Below are positions 22,916-32,949 of a DNA stretch of 64,000 bases, one piece after another (position 1 is the stretch's first letter; every line of letters starts with the position of its first letter). The DNA comes from Cheiracanthium punctorium (lineage: Eukaryota; Arthropoda; Arachnida; Araneae; Cheiracanthiidae), in assembly GCA_038373885.1 (NCBI GenBank), contig JAWZYV010011614.1:62001-126000 (forward strand). Direction: 5' to 3'. Position numbers and translations under genes: made by a program. A model generated the notes under the pieces. The model had not been told where the DNA came from. It did not search any database and saw nothing but the letters and a program-made list of their open reading frames with translations.

Positions 22916-23418
22916 TACAAATATGATGCAATGCTTTTAAAAAAAAATCTGATGTGTCCAACACATGACTTCCTTGCACGTCCATTAGATCTAAAATATT
23001 TTCGACGCACTTCCTCTAAACTTATTTGTTTGAAAGAGATAAAATATCAATAATAGTAAGGTTTAGCGATTTCTAGACAAATATTTCGATATCGCCAAGC
23101 TGAGTTCAATTTGAAATATTTCCTTCTGACACTTTATTTGGCGATATTTCACCAAAAGCCGACAAACTTGAGATAGTCTGCGAGATTTTGGGGATAGCCA
23201 AAGTAGTCATTGACCACAGACTTTCAATGAATTGAATGCATCCATACACCTCAATGTATTTAAAGTCATTTGGCTCACCCTGTAAATAAATTCTCAGTCG
23301 ATTGCTGTCAAAAAAGATATGGAAAACAGTTAGATATTACAATAGTTCTAAATACAAAAGTTCAAAAATCTACGGGTTAAAGTTTTAGTGTTATACAAAA
23401 TACGAAATAATTTTTGGC
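22916..23418. other. AT-rich sequence with isolated GGCGATATTTC motif
   Basis: No gene is visible. TTTGGCGATATTTCACCAAAAGCC at 23139-23162 is a lone diverged relative of the array unit that follows. 23220-23300 resembles the dispersed 173-bp-period repeat (a CCATACACCTCAATGTATTT phrase). Confidence 0.45.
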
Positions 23419-23682
23419 GCAAAATTTGGCGATATTTCGGCGAAACTCGTCAATGTCGACGAAATTTGGCGAGATTTTAAGCATGAACCAAACAATGACA
23501 GATTATCGCCAAATTTGGCGATATTTCGCCAAAACTCGCCAAGAACGATGACAAATGGCGATACTTTGGGCATGGACCCAATGACTGACTATCGCCAAAT
23601 TTGGCGATATTTCGCCAAAACTCGCCAAGGTCGAGGACAGACGGCGAGTTTTTGGGCATGTACCAAACAATGACTGTCTACA
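23419..23682. repeat. Tandem array of a palindromic GGCGA motif, three units of 85-89 bp
   Basis: Units start at 23419, 23508 and 23593. Each begins AAATTTGGCGATATTTCG, contains AACTCGCCAA or a variant, then a GGCGA-TTTT-GGCATG block and CAATGAC. TTGGCGATATTTCGCCAA is itself palindromic. The short frames on the minus strand (23391-23659) are repeat-derived, not genes. The related perfect palindrome AGTCGCCAAGCTTGGCGACT stands alone at about 23876-23895. Confidence 0.8.
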
Positions 23683-23869
23683 GTTGTATTATATTGAAGA
23701 TGTCCATAGACATTAAAGTACTAAAATTCTTTTCGGTGGTCCTGCATATAAACTCTCCAGTAGATTGGAACCAAAAATCGAGATACGCAACTAGATGTTA
23801 CAACATTCTTATATATGAAATTTCATAATAGTTTTTGAGATTTGAGAGTTAAATATGCACACACGTACA

Positions 23870-24163
23870 CCAAAAGTCGCCAAGCTTGGCGACTTTTGGC
23901 ATAGTTCTTGAGGGAGGCACGTGACCGTGGTCGGACCATTACCTAACTTATGTGGTAGGACGGTATTGTGCTTGAAATGGATGAATGCCCCTAAAATTGC
24001 CATTGACCGTAATGTATTGGAAATCTTTTGAGTGTTCCTGTAGCAGAACTACAAATGATAAAGACACTTTTTTTAATGGAGAAATTCATTTTCTAACTCT
24101 TTACAGCATACATCACTTCTGAGTCGTTTGAAATAGCCCAATACCTCTAAAAAACGCTTTGAT
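23870..24163. repeat. Palindrome and diverged units of the 173-bp-period repeat
   Basis: AAAAGTCGCCAAGCTTGGCGACTTTT near 23874-23899 is a perfect palindrome, given here in two halves joined at AAGCTT. It is followed by phrases such as GTAATGTATTGGAAATC and TTCCTGTAGCAGAACTAC, which are diverged versions of the array unit that begins at 24164. Confidence 0.55.
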
Positions 24164-24690
24164 GAATTTCGGCCCATAGAGCGTAATGTATTTCGAATCT
24201 TTTGGGCGGTTCTGTAGATAAACTATCCAGTCGAATGGAATCGAAAGGGGAGGTGCACAACTAGATGTTACAGCAATCCTAAATATAAAGTTTCAACATT
24301 CTACGCGTAATAGTTTTTGAGATATGCGAGTTTAATGAGTTTCGGCCCATTGAGCGTAATGTATTTCGAATGTTTTGGGCAGTCCTGTAGATAAACTATC
24401 CAGTCGAATGGAACCGAAAGGAGAGGTGCACAACTAGATGTTACAACTATCCAAAATATGAAGTTTCGACATTCTACGCCTAATAGCTTTTGAGTTAGGC
24501 GAGTTTAATGAATTTCGGCCCATAGAGCGATTATGTATTTCGAATCTTTTGGGCGGTCCTGTACATAAACTATCCATTCGATTGCCACCAAAAGGGGAGG
24601 TGCACAACTAGATCATAGAACAATCCTAAATATCAAATCTCAACATTCTACGACGAATAGTTTTTGAGATATGCGAGTTACATACATACG
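24164..24690. repeat. Tandem array, three units of 173 bp
   Basis: TTTCGGCCCATNGAGCG begins each unit at about 24167, 24340 and 24513, giving a steady period of 173. Conserved inner words are TATTTCGAATCTTTTGGGC, CCTGTAGATAAACTATCCA and GGTGCACAACTAGAT. The array ends in a (TACG)n run (24687-24706). A frame on the minus strand at 24640-24891 is repeat-derived. Confidence 0.85.
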
Positions 24691-25462
24691 TACGTACGTA
24701 CGTACAGACGGCATGGAAAAACTGGCCACAGCAGACTCGCCGCTGGTCAAAATGAGTTGCAGAAGCTTTAATATGATCGTGCATGCTAGCCTACGATAGG
24801 ATGCATCGAAAAAAAATTTAAAATTAAATTTAGAGGTAGTCAAAATCGGTTTTTTTGTCGAAATTTGGCCCCCAAAATTTTTCGGGATCACATTACTTCC
24901 TTATACTACGTACAAGGAAGTAAAAAGAAGCTGTAGATTATTATTGATGCAATTGTGTCAGACTCTGTTAAAGAACTTTAAATATCGTATCTATCCTTTG
25001 AATGAAAATTAAGTTGTTAGAAACGCATATAAAGTTATTGCATTGACCTTGAAATGGATGAATGCCTCGTAACTGCCATAGACTGTATGTATTAAAATTC
25101 CTTTGAGTGCCTCTGTAGAACAACTATCAGTACTACATGAATTATTTTTAACTGATAGAACATTTGTTTTTGGTAATTCTTAATAACATACATCAGTTGT
25201 GCTTTGTTTGAAGTAGACGAATGTCTTAAAATGCGCTTTAAACAATGATTCCTCACAGAGCAAAATGTATTAGAATTCTTTCGGATCCTCCTATAAAATA
25301 ATTTTTCCCTAGGGTGCATAGTACAGTACATTGGAATAGCATCTGCCTCTCAGTGTCTTGAAATTCCGCATAATCTATGCATACTTGCAGCATTTAGAGC
25401 AGGGAGGCACACAGACAGACGGACAGATAGACAAACTGAAATCATAAACGCTCATCAACTTC
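24691..25462. repeat. Continuation of the dispersed repeat superfamily
   Basis: Contains ACTTCCTTATACTACGTACAAGGAAGT (24893-24918), an inverted pair like the ACTTTCC...GGAAAGT ends at 46.3 kb. It also has two further diverged units about 180 bp apart (around 25077 and 25257) and, at 25410-25460, GACAGACGGACAGATAGAC leading to AACTGAAATCATAAACGC, the reverse complement of blocks at 32.1, 45.1 and 53.0 kb. No gene is supported. Confidence 0.6.
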
Positions 25463-25901
25463 AAAGTAAATAAAAAACTTTGTAAAAAACACACATAAGA
25501 TGTAACAAGTAAGTAGATACGTACGTTTTGACTAAAAATTGTTTTAGTATTCCCCAGTCAAAGCCCTTCGTCACTAAGAACTGTTTCCTTTTATTTCTCT
25601 TTTTTGTGTATGTTTCTATTCGCGTGTTCTTTTATTATTGTTATTATTATTTATTTTTGTGCTTCTTTCCTTTCTTTTTATACCTTCCCCCCCTTTTTCC
25701 CCCTCTCTTCGTGGTTTTGTTCGGCTTTTCTTTTCCCCTTGTGGCAACATGCTTACTTGTTTATCTCTTTTCAGTTCCCTCTGTTCTTAGTGACGAAGGG
25801 CTTTGACTGAGGAAGACTAAAACAATTTTTAGTCGAAACGTACGTATCTACTTACCTGTTACATCTTATGTGTGTTTTTTACAAAGTTTTTTATTTACTT
25901 T
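25463..25901. repeat. Inverted-repeat element with arms of about 120 bp
   Basis: The left arm (25463-25583: AAAGTAAATAAAAAACTTTG ... AAGCCCTTCGTCACTAAGAA) is repeated in reverse at 25780-25901 (TTCTTAGTGACGAAGGGCTT ... CAAAGTTTTTTATTTACTTT) with few mismatches. The 200-bp centre is pyrimidine-rich, and the frames there (25528-25810) are low-complexity F/L/P-rich translations I do not accept as genes. The arms contain ACGTACGTATCTACTT. No target duplication is identified; it may be a fold-back element or an inverted piece of the dispersed repeat. Confidence 0.7.
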
Positions 25902-25906
25902 ATCGT

Positions 25907-25930
25907 TTAACCCTTTGAGGCGCAACCCTT
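25907..25930 (+). mobile_element. Orphan terminus of the TTAA MITE family
   Basis: TTAACCCTTTGAGGCGCAAC followed by CCTT, after which unrelated sequence begins. It lies directly after the inverted-repeat element and 98 bp before copy E. It is either a solo end left by imperfect excision or a truncated copy. Confidence 0.65.
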
Positions 25931-26026
25931 GTCTTATTCATCGTATTTGTCATATATCATTATATTTGTCTTATTCATCGTAATCTTTTCATCTTTTTCT
26001 CTAATCATACCCCCTTCAATGAATAT

Positions 26027-26501
26027 GTAACCCTTTGAGGCGCAACCCTTTCCCAATGCTGAAAAAAGGGGCAGGCGTTGCCATCGCTCGACTTAACTAC
26101 CAGCAAGATGGCGGACGATCGAAGCGTTCATCGCGTGCACAGCCAGCTGTCGTCATAAAAGGGTCTCTCGATCTGTGGCATGCGATGAACTTTTCGATCG
26201 TCCGCCATCTTGCTGGTAGTTAAGTCGAGCGATAGCAACGCCTGCCCCTTTTTTCAGCATTGGGCAATCTATCCAGCTGTTCTCGCGTTCTTCCTTCTGT
26301 CGGCAGATGTCAGTGCTGTTAAAAATAATCGTGACCCTATTTTTACGGGAAATGACGTACTCAAAAGTAAAGGATTCTCGTGGAGAAATGTCACCCGTAA
26401 CTATTTTTATAGAAATCCAATCTATTCTTCGTGACTGGCAACAGTCAAAACGCCAGAGTTTGGCGTTCCCGGAGCGGACACACTGCGCGTTAAAGGGTTA
26501 A
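26027..26501 (+). mobile_element. TTAA-flanked piggyBac-like MITE, copy E
   Basis: It starts CCCTTTGAGGCGCAACCC at 26031; its left TTAA is mutated to GTAA (26027-26030). It ends GCGCGTTAAAGGG then TTAA (26498-26501). The palindrome has a shortened centre (GCGTGCACAGCCAGCTG), where one arm has lost the CACAGATCTAGAGACCC block. The unique segment is complete. Confidence 0.8.
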
Positions 26502-27603
26502 CACCAGTATTTTGAGTGGTTTTTTTTTCCACTCATCAACTTTTTTGAAAAGTCATAATAAACAGAGCCTCCAAAGCAGTCGTCAGGCACAAACATTTAT
26601 CGAACACGTTTATGCAAACACGAAACAGCCAATGCGATGCAACGCCCCCGGCCCGTTTCGATTGAACTCACGAACTCTATCGCACTTTACAACGTCCAGT
26701 CAAACATTTACCCCTGGCGTGCTTATGAAGGAGGAGAGGGAGACACAACAGAGCGGCCACCGCGAGTTTTAAAACCCGATAAACGTCTTGTAACGGAAAA
26801 CGAAACTTTCACCGCTGCCGCCCTCGTGCCGGCCGCACACGCCCTCCTGCCTGCGATTGAGTACTGCGCCCCCATCGATGCGTGCGTGGTGGTGGGGGGG
26901 CGGAGAAGGGGGCGAGCGGGCACCCCCCCCCCCCCCAGCTCTTCTAATCAGTGCATCCATTAATCCGGTTCCCGATACGACACACAGGGCCGCTGACACA
27001 CAAGAACAAGGACGGACGTGCAGTGGTGGTTGTGGGGGGTGCGGGCGGCCCTGCCGCGTGTACAAGCCGCCGTAAACAGATCGATCGCCGTACACGCCAG
27101 AGTTGGGGAAGTTCGGCTAACTGGTTGGAATTTCGCCTTTTCCGCCGAATTAGATAATGAGCCGTAAAAGCCAGCTTTGCGTGAGCAGAATTCTAATTGA
27201 TTCGCGGGTTTGTGCGCTTCGGTGTTCCTGTTTTATTTTTTCTTTTTTTTACTTTTTCCCTTCCCCCCGTCCTCTGCTTCTCTCTCTTTTTTCATCCCCC
27301 CTCTTTTTTTTAAATCCCTAATCGAGAGTGGGATTTTTTTTTCCTTAAGTGTCCTAAGCTCATTTTTTTTTTCGCCTTTACAGAATTAAAAAGATTTCTT
27401 TTTTTTCCTTCTTAACCGCTCACTCATTCGATTGTACTTTTCCCCCTTGATTTTTCGGAGCGCAAGTGTTTGAACTGCGACTTCAAAGGTACTATATGGC
27501 AAAGTAACAAACCGAGCCGAATTTTACCATCTTATGCTTGAAATAGAACATTTTACCGAAATTGCGTCATTGCTGTTCTTCCTGATAACACTTTAGTATT
27601 GTA
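26502..27603. other. GC-rich island (26600-27230) followed by pyrimidine tracts
   Basis: GC-rich sequence with C8+ and G7+ runs. Overlapping frames on both strands (26637-27157) are compositional. Notable words are TCCATTAATCCGGTT (26956-26970), GCCGTAAACAGATCGAT (27069-27085) and ATTCTAATTGATTCGC (27190-27205). The first two recur in the opposite orientation, in the same relative order, at 47657-47735. The third recurs at about 30770. 27230-27420 is a long T/C-rich tract. The island could be regulatory or an old repeat. Confidence 0.35.
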
Positions 27604-27762
27604 CACTGAAAGCTAATGGGGGAAAAAAGTATTAAGTGCTTGGAGGAAAAAATATCTAAGAGTTTTATGCAGAAAAAAAAAAAAAAAAAAATGTTTTGTT
27701 GAATTCAACAAAATTTTGTTGATTCAACAAAAATTTGTTTGGTTCTATTTCAATCGAATAAT

Positions 27763-27916
27763 GCCCGACCAGTGGTCGAGCGCTTAGCGCTCTGAACTGA
27801 GAGAATTAGGGTAAATACGTACGGGTTTGGACCCCTTAGAAAGAACACCACGGAGGGCACTCCACACATAGACCTAGATCCCTCGAGCAGATAATTGGCC
27901 GTAATCCCACAACACA
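27763..27916 (+). mobile_element. tRNA-derived SINE, family B copy 1
   Basis: Begins GCCCGACCAGTGGTCGAGCG (box A-like) and ends GATAATTGGCCGTAATCCC then ACAACACAAC. The same ending occurs at 28367. The internal CACTCC...CCTAGATCCC matches the second unit. Box B is poorly preserved. Confidence 0.5.
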
Positions 27917-28399
27917 ACTGAACTGAGAGACAGACGGAAGGTGCCTGGTTCAAAACCAGGTCGCGTCCGCCGACCTAACTGTTCGGAGTTTTCCGTGGTT
28001 CCCTTCGAAACATAGCGTTAATACGGGTTAGGACCTCTTTGAAAGGCCCCACCCCCACTCCGCCTAGATCCCACGCGTACACGCTTAAACCCAAAGAGCG
28101 AAAAAAAAAACGATACATTGCGGAGCGATCCGTTTCCATGAAAACCTACCGGTATTTCCGAAAGTGCTTTTTAAGTAGTCTTTTTTTCTGAGAATTCCCC
28201 TCCTCGCTTCGTCTTTTTTCTGAGAGTTCCCCTACTCGCTTATTGTTATATTTCGCTCCGCTCTTGTGATCGTAAAACGTTCCTAAAGGAAAAGCGCACT
28301 TTTGAAAACTGGGGCAAAAATCGCTCTGACTGATCGATTTTCGCTCGTTTGGTTTAAGCGTGTAGATAATTGGCGGTAATCCCACAACACAACACAATA
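27917..28399 (+). mobile_element. tRNA-derived SINE, family B copy 2, interrupted by a fold-back insertion
   Basis: Contains GTGCCTGGTTCAAAACCAGG (a box B-like hairpin) and a body GTTAGGACCTCTTTGAAAGG shared with 31.9 kb. It then breaks at 28069-28364, where ACACGCTTAAACCCAAAGAG and its near reverse complement enclose about 260 bp. The SINE tail GATAATTGGCGGTAATCCC resumes at 28367. The inner block is thus a separate inverted-repeat insertion. Confidence 0.55.
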
Positions 28400-28503
28400 C
28401 TCAAACGAATAATTTTGTTAGAGTTAACAACATTTTTGTTAACAATGTATTTTGTTGAATTAACAAAATTTTTGTTGATTCAACAATTTTTTTTTTCAGT
28501 GCA

Positions 28504-29395
28504 CGTATGCTGTTATTATTGGTAAAGTCTTATTGTCTGCTCGAGAGCACGGCCAGTCTAAAGGCATCGGTCGGTCGTTCGAATTCCCAATAAATAGGCC
28601 TGTGCTTTTGGTGGCTGAACTATGTGAAAGAAAATTACGTAATTGGCACTTTCAAATCCGGAAGATTTTTTTCTTCCGATTCCTTTATTTGAAATCTGTG
28701 AAATCTTCCTTTATTAGTATCCGTGTTCCTTTATTTGAAATTATGTAAGCAAAATTAAATTTTTATTTTCATACTGGTGTTCAAAGTAGAAAAAATTTTG
28801 AAATATAAAATAACAGAAAAGAACAGTACAAAGAGAACAGTTTTCGGTTCTACTACTGTACTCTGCTATTAAGGGTAATGGAGATTGTTTCGCGAGATAA
28901 AATGTAAATTAAGTTGTTCTTCAAAGCGGTTTGTAATTAAATGCCAAGTCCACAGCATTCTATTATTTAAAAATAAAGTTCCTATGCTAACCATAAAAAT
29001 TACAATTATAATATTGTTTTGCAGAAGCTACAGTCACCAAATACGTCAGAACTTATTGCATCTTTCTAGGAGTCCCCCCTCCCCCAGCAATTTAAATTCT
29101 GATCAGAATATCTTGAATACCTGAAATCTACTTAAAAACTACTTTACAAGGGAACATGAATACATATTTTATTCATTTTGTATATGATGTTTAGTATGAG
29201 GAATTTGAGGGGAGTTTTTTATTCTGTATTTACGTTATATTTTAAAGAAGCCATTCAAAACTTCGTATCATTAGGAGGTCTTCGAATTAGCACACCTTTA
29301 TAAAATATATTTAAACTAAGACAGCTCTGTCATAAGGGAAATGCTAGACTGCGGCTTAAGATTTAAAACATATTCTAACTGTGAATTTACACCTA
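28504..29395. other. AT-rich spacer
   Basis: No gene is supported; three short plus-strand frames (28533-29124) have no motif. TTCCTTTATTTGAAAT is duplicated at about 28679 and 28728. Confidence 0.35.
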
Positions 29396-29579
29396 CAGTG
29401 GCTCAAGGGTGGCTCCAGACTGAATTTTCGGAGGGGGCCATTGAACTTTATGGATAGGTCTATATACATTGTCCAAAATGTAAATTGAACGCACGAAATC
29501 ATGAAGTATGCGAATATAAGGTTATAAAACAAAATTTTTGTTGGGGTGAGCATGGCCCCCATGGAGCCACCCTTGCAGT
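29396..29579. mobile_element. Candidate hAT-like MITE (AGGGTGGCTCCA ends)
   Basis: CAGTGGCTCAAGGGTGGCTC at 29396 faces GGAGCCACCCTTGCAGTG ending at about 29579, and GGGGGCCAT on the left faces ATGGCCCCC on the right. The last 60 bases (to about 29620) repeat GCCCTTGCAGTGGC again. No matching target duplication was found, so the boundaries and class are uncertain. Confidence 0.4.
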
Positions 29580-29820
29580 GGCCCTTGCATGGAGCCCACT
29601 GGAGCCGCCCTTGCAGTGGCTTCAATTTAAACTGTTCATAAATTCCCCGAAAAACACATTGGGAAGAATTTAAAACTTAATCCCATCCCAAAGCAATATA
29701 CAACATAGCGAATCACAAGAGCTCCAAGTCAATCATTTTACTTATATTTTCATAAAAGTTTCAGGAAAACCCGCAAAAGTTCAACTAATTTGTATTTGAC
29801 AATTTGATCCAGATTGGATG

Positions 29821-29852
<32 letters not shown>

Positions 29853-29993
29853 TTTTGATCTCCATGAGAATGCATTGATATAAAGTTTTATACCTACTAA
29901 TTCAACGTGAGTGTAACCAATGAAATCAGCTATTCATTTTTTTTTTCTAGAACTAATTGAGAGCACTGTGAATCAGAAAATTTTACAAAGCAG

Positions 29994-30155
29994 CATAGCT
30001 GCCAACCTTCCCGATTTCTTCGGGAGATTTCCCACCACTAATTTTTACCTAGCAATTCATGCTTAAAATAACGTCAAAAATTTAGTGCAAAATAAAACTG
30101 TTTAAAAATTCTGGTGGGAAATCTCCCGAAGAAATCGAGAAGGTTGGCAGCTATG
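29994..30155. mobile_element. MITE with 44-bp terminal inverted repeats
   Basis: CATAGCTGCCAACCTTCCCG through GGGAGATTTCCCACCA is mirrored almost perfectly at the right end, finishing GGTTGGCAGCTATG. The flanks AAGCAG (29988-29993 and 30156-30161) form a 6-bp direct repeat. The centre is 70 bp of AT-rich sequence. The superfamily is unresolved because of the unusual duplication length. Confidence 0.75.
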
Positions 30156-30161
30156 AAGCAG

Positions 30162-31156
30162 TATGTTGCACCCGAAAACAACAGAAACGCTCTGACGTTT
30201 CTCTTTCCAGTGGCTCCTCTTTAAAAAAAAATTCACAACCGAAATAATGTTTGAGAAATATCGAACAGATTTGGCTCTGAATGCCAAATCGTCTCGACAC
30301 ACTTTTCTGGACAGAAAATCACTGAGGCGCACTTCCCCTCACGGCTTTTAATGAGGCTTCACTAAAACACGATGCAAAACTAAAGGAACAAGAAAGAAAA
30401 AGAAAAAAAATTCCCCAGGAAGGCGACATGGCCCGAAATTTCAATCGATCCCCCCTTTCTAACGATCTCCATTCTTTATGCGGGACAGGCTTTCTTTTGC
30501 CGATACTTTCGGCTCCCCCCCTCTCTTATATAAAAGCATCGGAACATCTAGCGCAAGCGATATCCTACCGGCTTGTAACCATAAGTATTCATAAATCTCC
30601 TCTCGCCCCGAATTTCTGCTAGACAGTGGCACCTCCGAGGCAGAAGCGATAAGCAATCTTTCTAATCCTGTTTCCGATACATGCACGCCTCTGGAAAACG
30701 GATCGAAAAGCTCTGGTGCTGTGCCTCGACTAATAGCTTGAGGTAGTTAATGAGGACAGCGGGATCCAAATTCTAATTAATTCTCAGCCGGTGCGCTTCT
30801 TTTTTTCATTTTCTTCTTCATCTTTTTTTTTTTTTTTTTTTTTAGGTTCTTCTTATGGCATCTCCTCCAGATATTTTTTAGCACTTTCCGTGAAGAAGTT
30901 CATGGTTATAGTATATTTTTTTTCTGCTCTCTTCTTCTTGTTCTTATATCCTCTTTTTTAACGAGCAGATCAGTCTATAATTTATATGTACGAAAAAATG
31001 AGAGTACCTCCTAAAGATGGAGAGATGAAAAAAAAAAAGAAAAAGAAATGGGGTGAGGGGTGCTTAACACTTTTCGTTTTCGGAGTATCAGATAATCGAT
31101 TTGAGTTTGAGCGGTAAAGAGGTTTAAGAAGAGAGCTTTTTTTTTCCCCTTCTCCC
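30162..31156. other. Spacer with a mildly GC-rich island at 30420-30790
   Basis: No accepted gene. TCTAATCCTGTTTCCGATA (30661-30679) is the reverse complement of a phrase close to the 47717-47730 word CGGTAACAGGATTA. ATTCTAATTAATTCTC at about 30770 parallels 27190. Then follow long T-runs (30820-30843) and A/G-rich sequence. The overlapping frames at 30428-30686 on both strands are unrecognised. Confidence 0.3.
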
Positions 31157-31567
31157 TTAACCCTTTAACGCGCAGTGTTCCTGCTCTGGGAACACCAAAC
31201 TCTGACGTTTTGATTGCCGCCAGTCACGAAAAATAGATTTGATCTCTATAAAAATAGTTGCGGGTGACATAGCTCCACGAGAAGAATCCTTTACTTTTTA
31301 GCACGTCCTTTCCCGTAAAAAAATGGTCACGATTATTTTTAACAGCACTGACATCTGCTGAAAAATGGAAGAATGCGAGAACAGCTGGATCGATTGCCCC
31401 AAGCTGACTGTGCCGCACAGCCAGCTGTCGTCAAAAAAAGGGTCTCTAGATCTGTGGCACGCGATGAACGTTTCGATCGTCCACCATCTTGCTGATAGAT
31501 AAGTCGAGCGATGGTAACGGCTGCCCTTTTTTCAGCATTGGGAAGGGGTTGCGCCTCAAAGGGTTAA
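31157..31567 (-). mobile_element. TTAA-flanked piggyBac-like MITE, copy F
   Basis: TTAA at 31157-31160 and 31564-31567. Starts CCCTTTAACGCGCAGTGTTC with the complete unique segment, then keeps only the second palindrome arm (CACAGCCAGCTGTCGTC to GGGTTGCGCCTCAAAGGG). The first arm is deleted next to GATTGCCCCAAGC. Confidence 0.8.
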
Positions 31568-31743
31568 TTAATACTTTTTGAGACTACTTCGTAACGCTCA
31601 TGCAGAAAGAATGCACCTTCTTTATTTAACACTTTCCAAACAAGTTGAAACATCGTAAGAAAACCAATGTTTCAACTTAAGATGTTAAATGGGTAAAGTT
31701 TTGTAAGTAACAAACATAAATATGAAATCAAACAGCGCTCATC

Positions 31744-31990
31744 AGCCCCATGGTCGAATGGATAAGACACTGAACACGGTAGATATGGCTGGAGTGTGAA
31801 AATCCTGCTTTTGGGCCTACCGCACAGAGGTCTGTCTAATGGTCAGCAGTTTTGGGCAGTTTTCTTCAGATGTAACGTGAACATGCGTTAGAACCCCTTA
31901 AATAGTCCTCCGCCCAAAGAAACTCCTTTGTAGGAAGATGTCCCTCGTGTAAACTTGGCATAAACAACCAGTCACTTAAACAGCACTCTT
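31744..31990 (+). mobile_element. tRNA-derived SINE, family B copy 3
   Basis: AGCCCCATGGTCGAATGGAT resembles a tRNA-like 5' end with box A. The body ACATGCGTTAGAACCCCTTA and CCTCCGCCCAAAGA matches 28017-28070 (ATAGCGTTAATACGGGTTAG, CTCCGCCTAGATCC). Box B is decayed (GAAAATCCTG). Confidence 0.5.
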
Positions 31991-32949
31991 AACTAGCCCT
32001 TTTTCTCTCACTTTCAGCCTTTTGAGACATTTTACTGCTGAAGATGGGTAAGCCGTAAGCCCTTTGTACCCCCCCAAACCACCCGTACCGTATCATTTTA
32101 TTTACATGAGTGTTACTTACGAAAGTTGAAAAGTGACTATGCTTTCGGTTTGTTTGTTTGTCTGTCCGCCTGTCTGTGTTCTGGTTGCCTTAGGCATGGA
32201 TTTCTGTAAGTAATTCATTTATGTAATTGCTATGTAATCTACTGCAAATAGTGTTTATAGCATGATTTAGTGCTTTTTTTTATCAGAGCACACAAAGCAA
32301 TTCCAATACATTAGAATTTGTGGATAACCCGTTCTTCTAAGTACATTTCATCGATCAGTCGCTCATCAAATTCAAACAAAACGAAATTAACATATGTATT
32401 ATTAAAGTTTATAAAAGAATACACTTCTCAAAAACGGTATATCCTTTTCGTCACCGAATTATGAAAAAATTAGAGAAAAAAAATCTGTCTAGCATTTAAT
32501 ATATTTAAAATACACTTGTAAATCAAGTACAAAAAGATTTATTTTTCTAATGTCACTCTTTCTAATATTTTTTAATGAGCTACTTGTAAGGTTTAATATA
32601 TTTTGCATTTTTGAAGCACTCTGTTATGTTGGAAATTAATTTAAAAGCATGCATATATTAAGTAAAGGTTAAAGAATAAGAAAAAATAAGAAAATACTCA
32701 CCTATTAAAAAAAGTAACACAAATATTTTGTTAATTTTTCTTCAGAAACCATGAATCAACAACAATAAATAATGATCTAAATCGAGTGGTTTTGCAATCT
32801 AGGCACGATTTATGTTACTATTTAAAAGCCTAATATGTCTTCTATATGAAATAAAGCTGTCACTGCAAGAAGGAACATTAAGTATAGTTTTTTCCCTTAA
32901 ATATTGCTATTTGAAATAGCTTCATGTGAGGTTCAGGGTAACAAGAGGG
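31991..32949. other. Spacer with one copy of the TTTCGGTTTGT repeat
   Basis: At 32120-32200 AAGTTGAAAAGTGACTATGC leads into TTTCGGTTTGTTTGTTTGTC and CCGCCTGTCTGTG. This phrase is shared with 45.1, 53.0 and (reversed) 25.4 kb. The remainder is AT-rich without genes. Confidence 0.45.

Larger units (their letters stand above)
27604..28501. mobile_element. Possible Tc1-like MITE (CACTGAAA ends) loaded with nested SINEs
   Basis: CACTGAAA follows TA at 27602-27603, and TTTCAGTG ends at 28501 followed by CA. Inside each end lie similar AT palindromes (TTGTTGAATTCAACAAAATT at about 27695; a TTGTTGAATTAACAAAATTT block at about 28453). The CACTG...CAGTG ends with TA suggest Tc1/mariner, but the right TA is mutated and the element carries two SINE units, so the call is tentative. 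Confidence 0.4.

Noticed and set aside
23391..23659. Two related 60-codon minus-strand frames suggesting a repeated protein
   Set aside because: Their similarity is that of the tandem DNA units. The unit length of 85-89 is not constant and not always a multiple of three, so no frame is maintained.
23419..24690. Repeat-spacer arrangement resembling a CRISPR array
   Set aside because: The units are contiguous tandem repeats of 85-173 bp without unique spacers, in a eukaryotic context with no cas genes.
25528..25810. Hydrophobic 92- and 68-codon frames that look like membrane segments
   Set aside because: They are translations of a pyrimidine-rich loop between inverted repeats; the F/L/P-rich composition follows from T/C tracts.
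26637..27157. Overlapping frames of 66-108 codons on both strands
   Set aside because: They coincide with a GC-rich island with G and C homopolymers. Open frames on all strands are expected from lack of AT-rich stops, and no conserved motif is visible.
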